Assembly: GCF_039822205.1 (NCBI RefSeq)
Contig: NZ_JBAGBW010000043.1
Location: forward strand, 1 to 5,656
Reading direction: 5' to 3'
DNA length: 5,656 nucleotides
Source: Thermodesulfobium sp. 4217-1
GTDB taxonomy: Bacteria; Thermodesulfobiota; Thermodesulfobiia; Thermodesulfobiales; Thermodesulfobiaceae
Below the pieces are notes generated by a model. It was not told the origin of the DNA, did not search any database, and was given only the letters and a program-made list of their open reading frames with translations. This document shows positions 5,416 through 5,656 of this stretch, one piece after another (position 1 is the stretch's first letter; each line of letters begins with the position of its first letter). The position numbers and the translations under genes are program-made.

Positions 5416-5656
5416 ATTGTAGCCTCCAGAATTAATGATTTTAACCCATTTTATTTTTTTAAGATTAAAATATAGTTAAGATAATTTGGAAAATAGTTAA
5501 AAACTTTCTAACAAACTATATACAATACAAAAAAATTATTTAATAGTTTAAAATATTAAAATATTTATTAATATAAAGATACAAGGAACGTTAGAACTTT
5601 GATAATCATAAATCTAAAATAATTTAACATAAACTGTTTTAAGTTATATAAAAATA
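5416..5656. other. AT-rich upstream region of the coiled-coil gene, no gene seen
   Basis: These 241 bases contain long A and T runs, and stop codons interrupt every frame after a few codons. They should hold the promoter of the coiled-coil gene. One possible minus-strand pair is TTTCCA (5489-5484) and TTTAAT (5466-5461), 17 bases apart, but many equally good matches exist in such AT-rich DNA. An A/T-only inverted repeat, AAATATT-AA-AATATTT, lies at 5550-5565, and a repeated octamer is listed separately. Whether a divergent gene starts beyond the right edge cannot be seen. Confidence 0.5.
5472..5500. repeat. Direct repeat ATAGTTAA, two copies 21 bases apart
   Basis: ATAGTTAA occurs at 5472-5479 and 5493-5500, a spacing of two helical turns. 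A one-base variant, ATAGTTTA, occurs at 5543-5550. The pair lies 57-85 bases upstream of the coiled-coil gene's start codon, a position suited to an operator. The AT-rich background makes chance recurrence quite possible. Confidence 0.3.

Noticed and set aside
5550-5565. A/T-only inverted repeat as a terminator or origin element
   Set aside because: The stem has no G or C pairs and the loop is two bases, so it is not a stable hairpin; no DnaA-box cluster or other origin feature was noticed nearby.

Overview
The window looks like ordinary chromosomal DNA from a low-G+C bacterium (about one third G+C by eye). Five of the six genes lie on the minus strand. Only the left-edge gene, cut by the window, is on the plus strand. 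The combination of a fused LutB-LutA iron-sulfur protein with a separate small LutC resembles the L-lactate dehydrogenase genes of sulfate-reducing bacteria such as Desulfovibrio. An anaerobic, possibly thermophilic sulfate or sulfur reducer is therefore my best guess (a Thermodesulfobium-like organism would fit). This is inference from gene content and base composition. No rRNA, tRNA, CRISPR array or recognisable insertion sequence is visible.

Layout, left to right. Positions 1-220 hold the C-terminal end of a Rpn/PD-(D/E)XK-type nuclease-like protein, beginning inside a 12-base tandem repeat that encodes Met-Glu-Lys-Gly units. Positions 221-341 are a short convergent gap with a weak minus-strand terminator. 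Positions 342-1529 encode a 12-helix MFS transporter of the anion:cation symporter type. Positions 1540-1959 encode a short LutC-like LUD-domain protein. Positions 1961-3985 encode the 674-residue LutB-LutA fusion. Positions 4062-4949 encode a polytopic membrane protein with an HGITPDEHTWP motif, related in style to NicO/RcnA metal transporters. Positions 5041-5415 encode a small coiled-coil protein with a Gln/Asn-rich linker and a glycine-rich hydrophobic tail. Positions 5416-5656 are very AT-rich and hold no gene that I can see.

Transcription of the main block runs right to left. The lut genes form a compact unit in the order lutBA, lutC, MFS, with gaps of 1 and 10 bases. It is preceded by a plausible promoter with a perfect TATAAT box at 4018-4023. 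By family knowledge, LutABC-type proteins oxidise L-lactate to pyruvate. The MFS protein at the end of the unit is the obvious candidate to import lactate or a related 2-hydroxy acid. All three lut-operon genes appear to use non-ATG starts (TTG, TTG, GTG), while the two upstream genes use ATG behind good Shine-Dalgarno sites. The membrane protein and the coiled-coil protein have no evident functional link to lactate oxidation.
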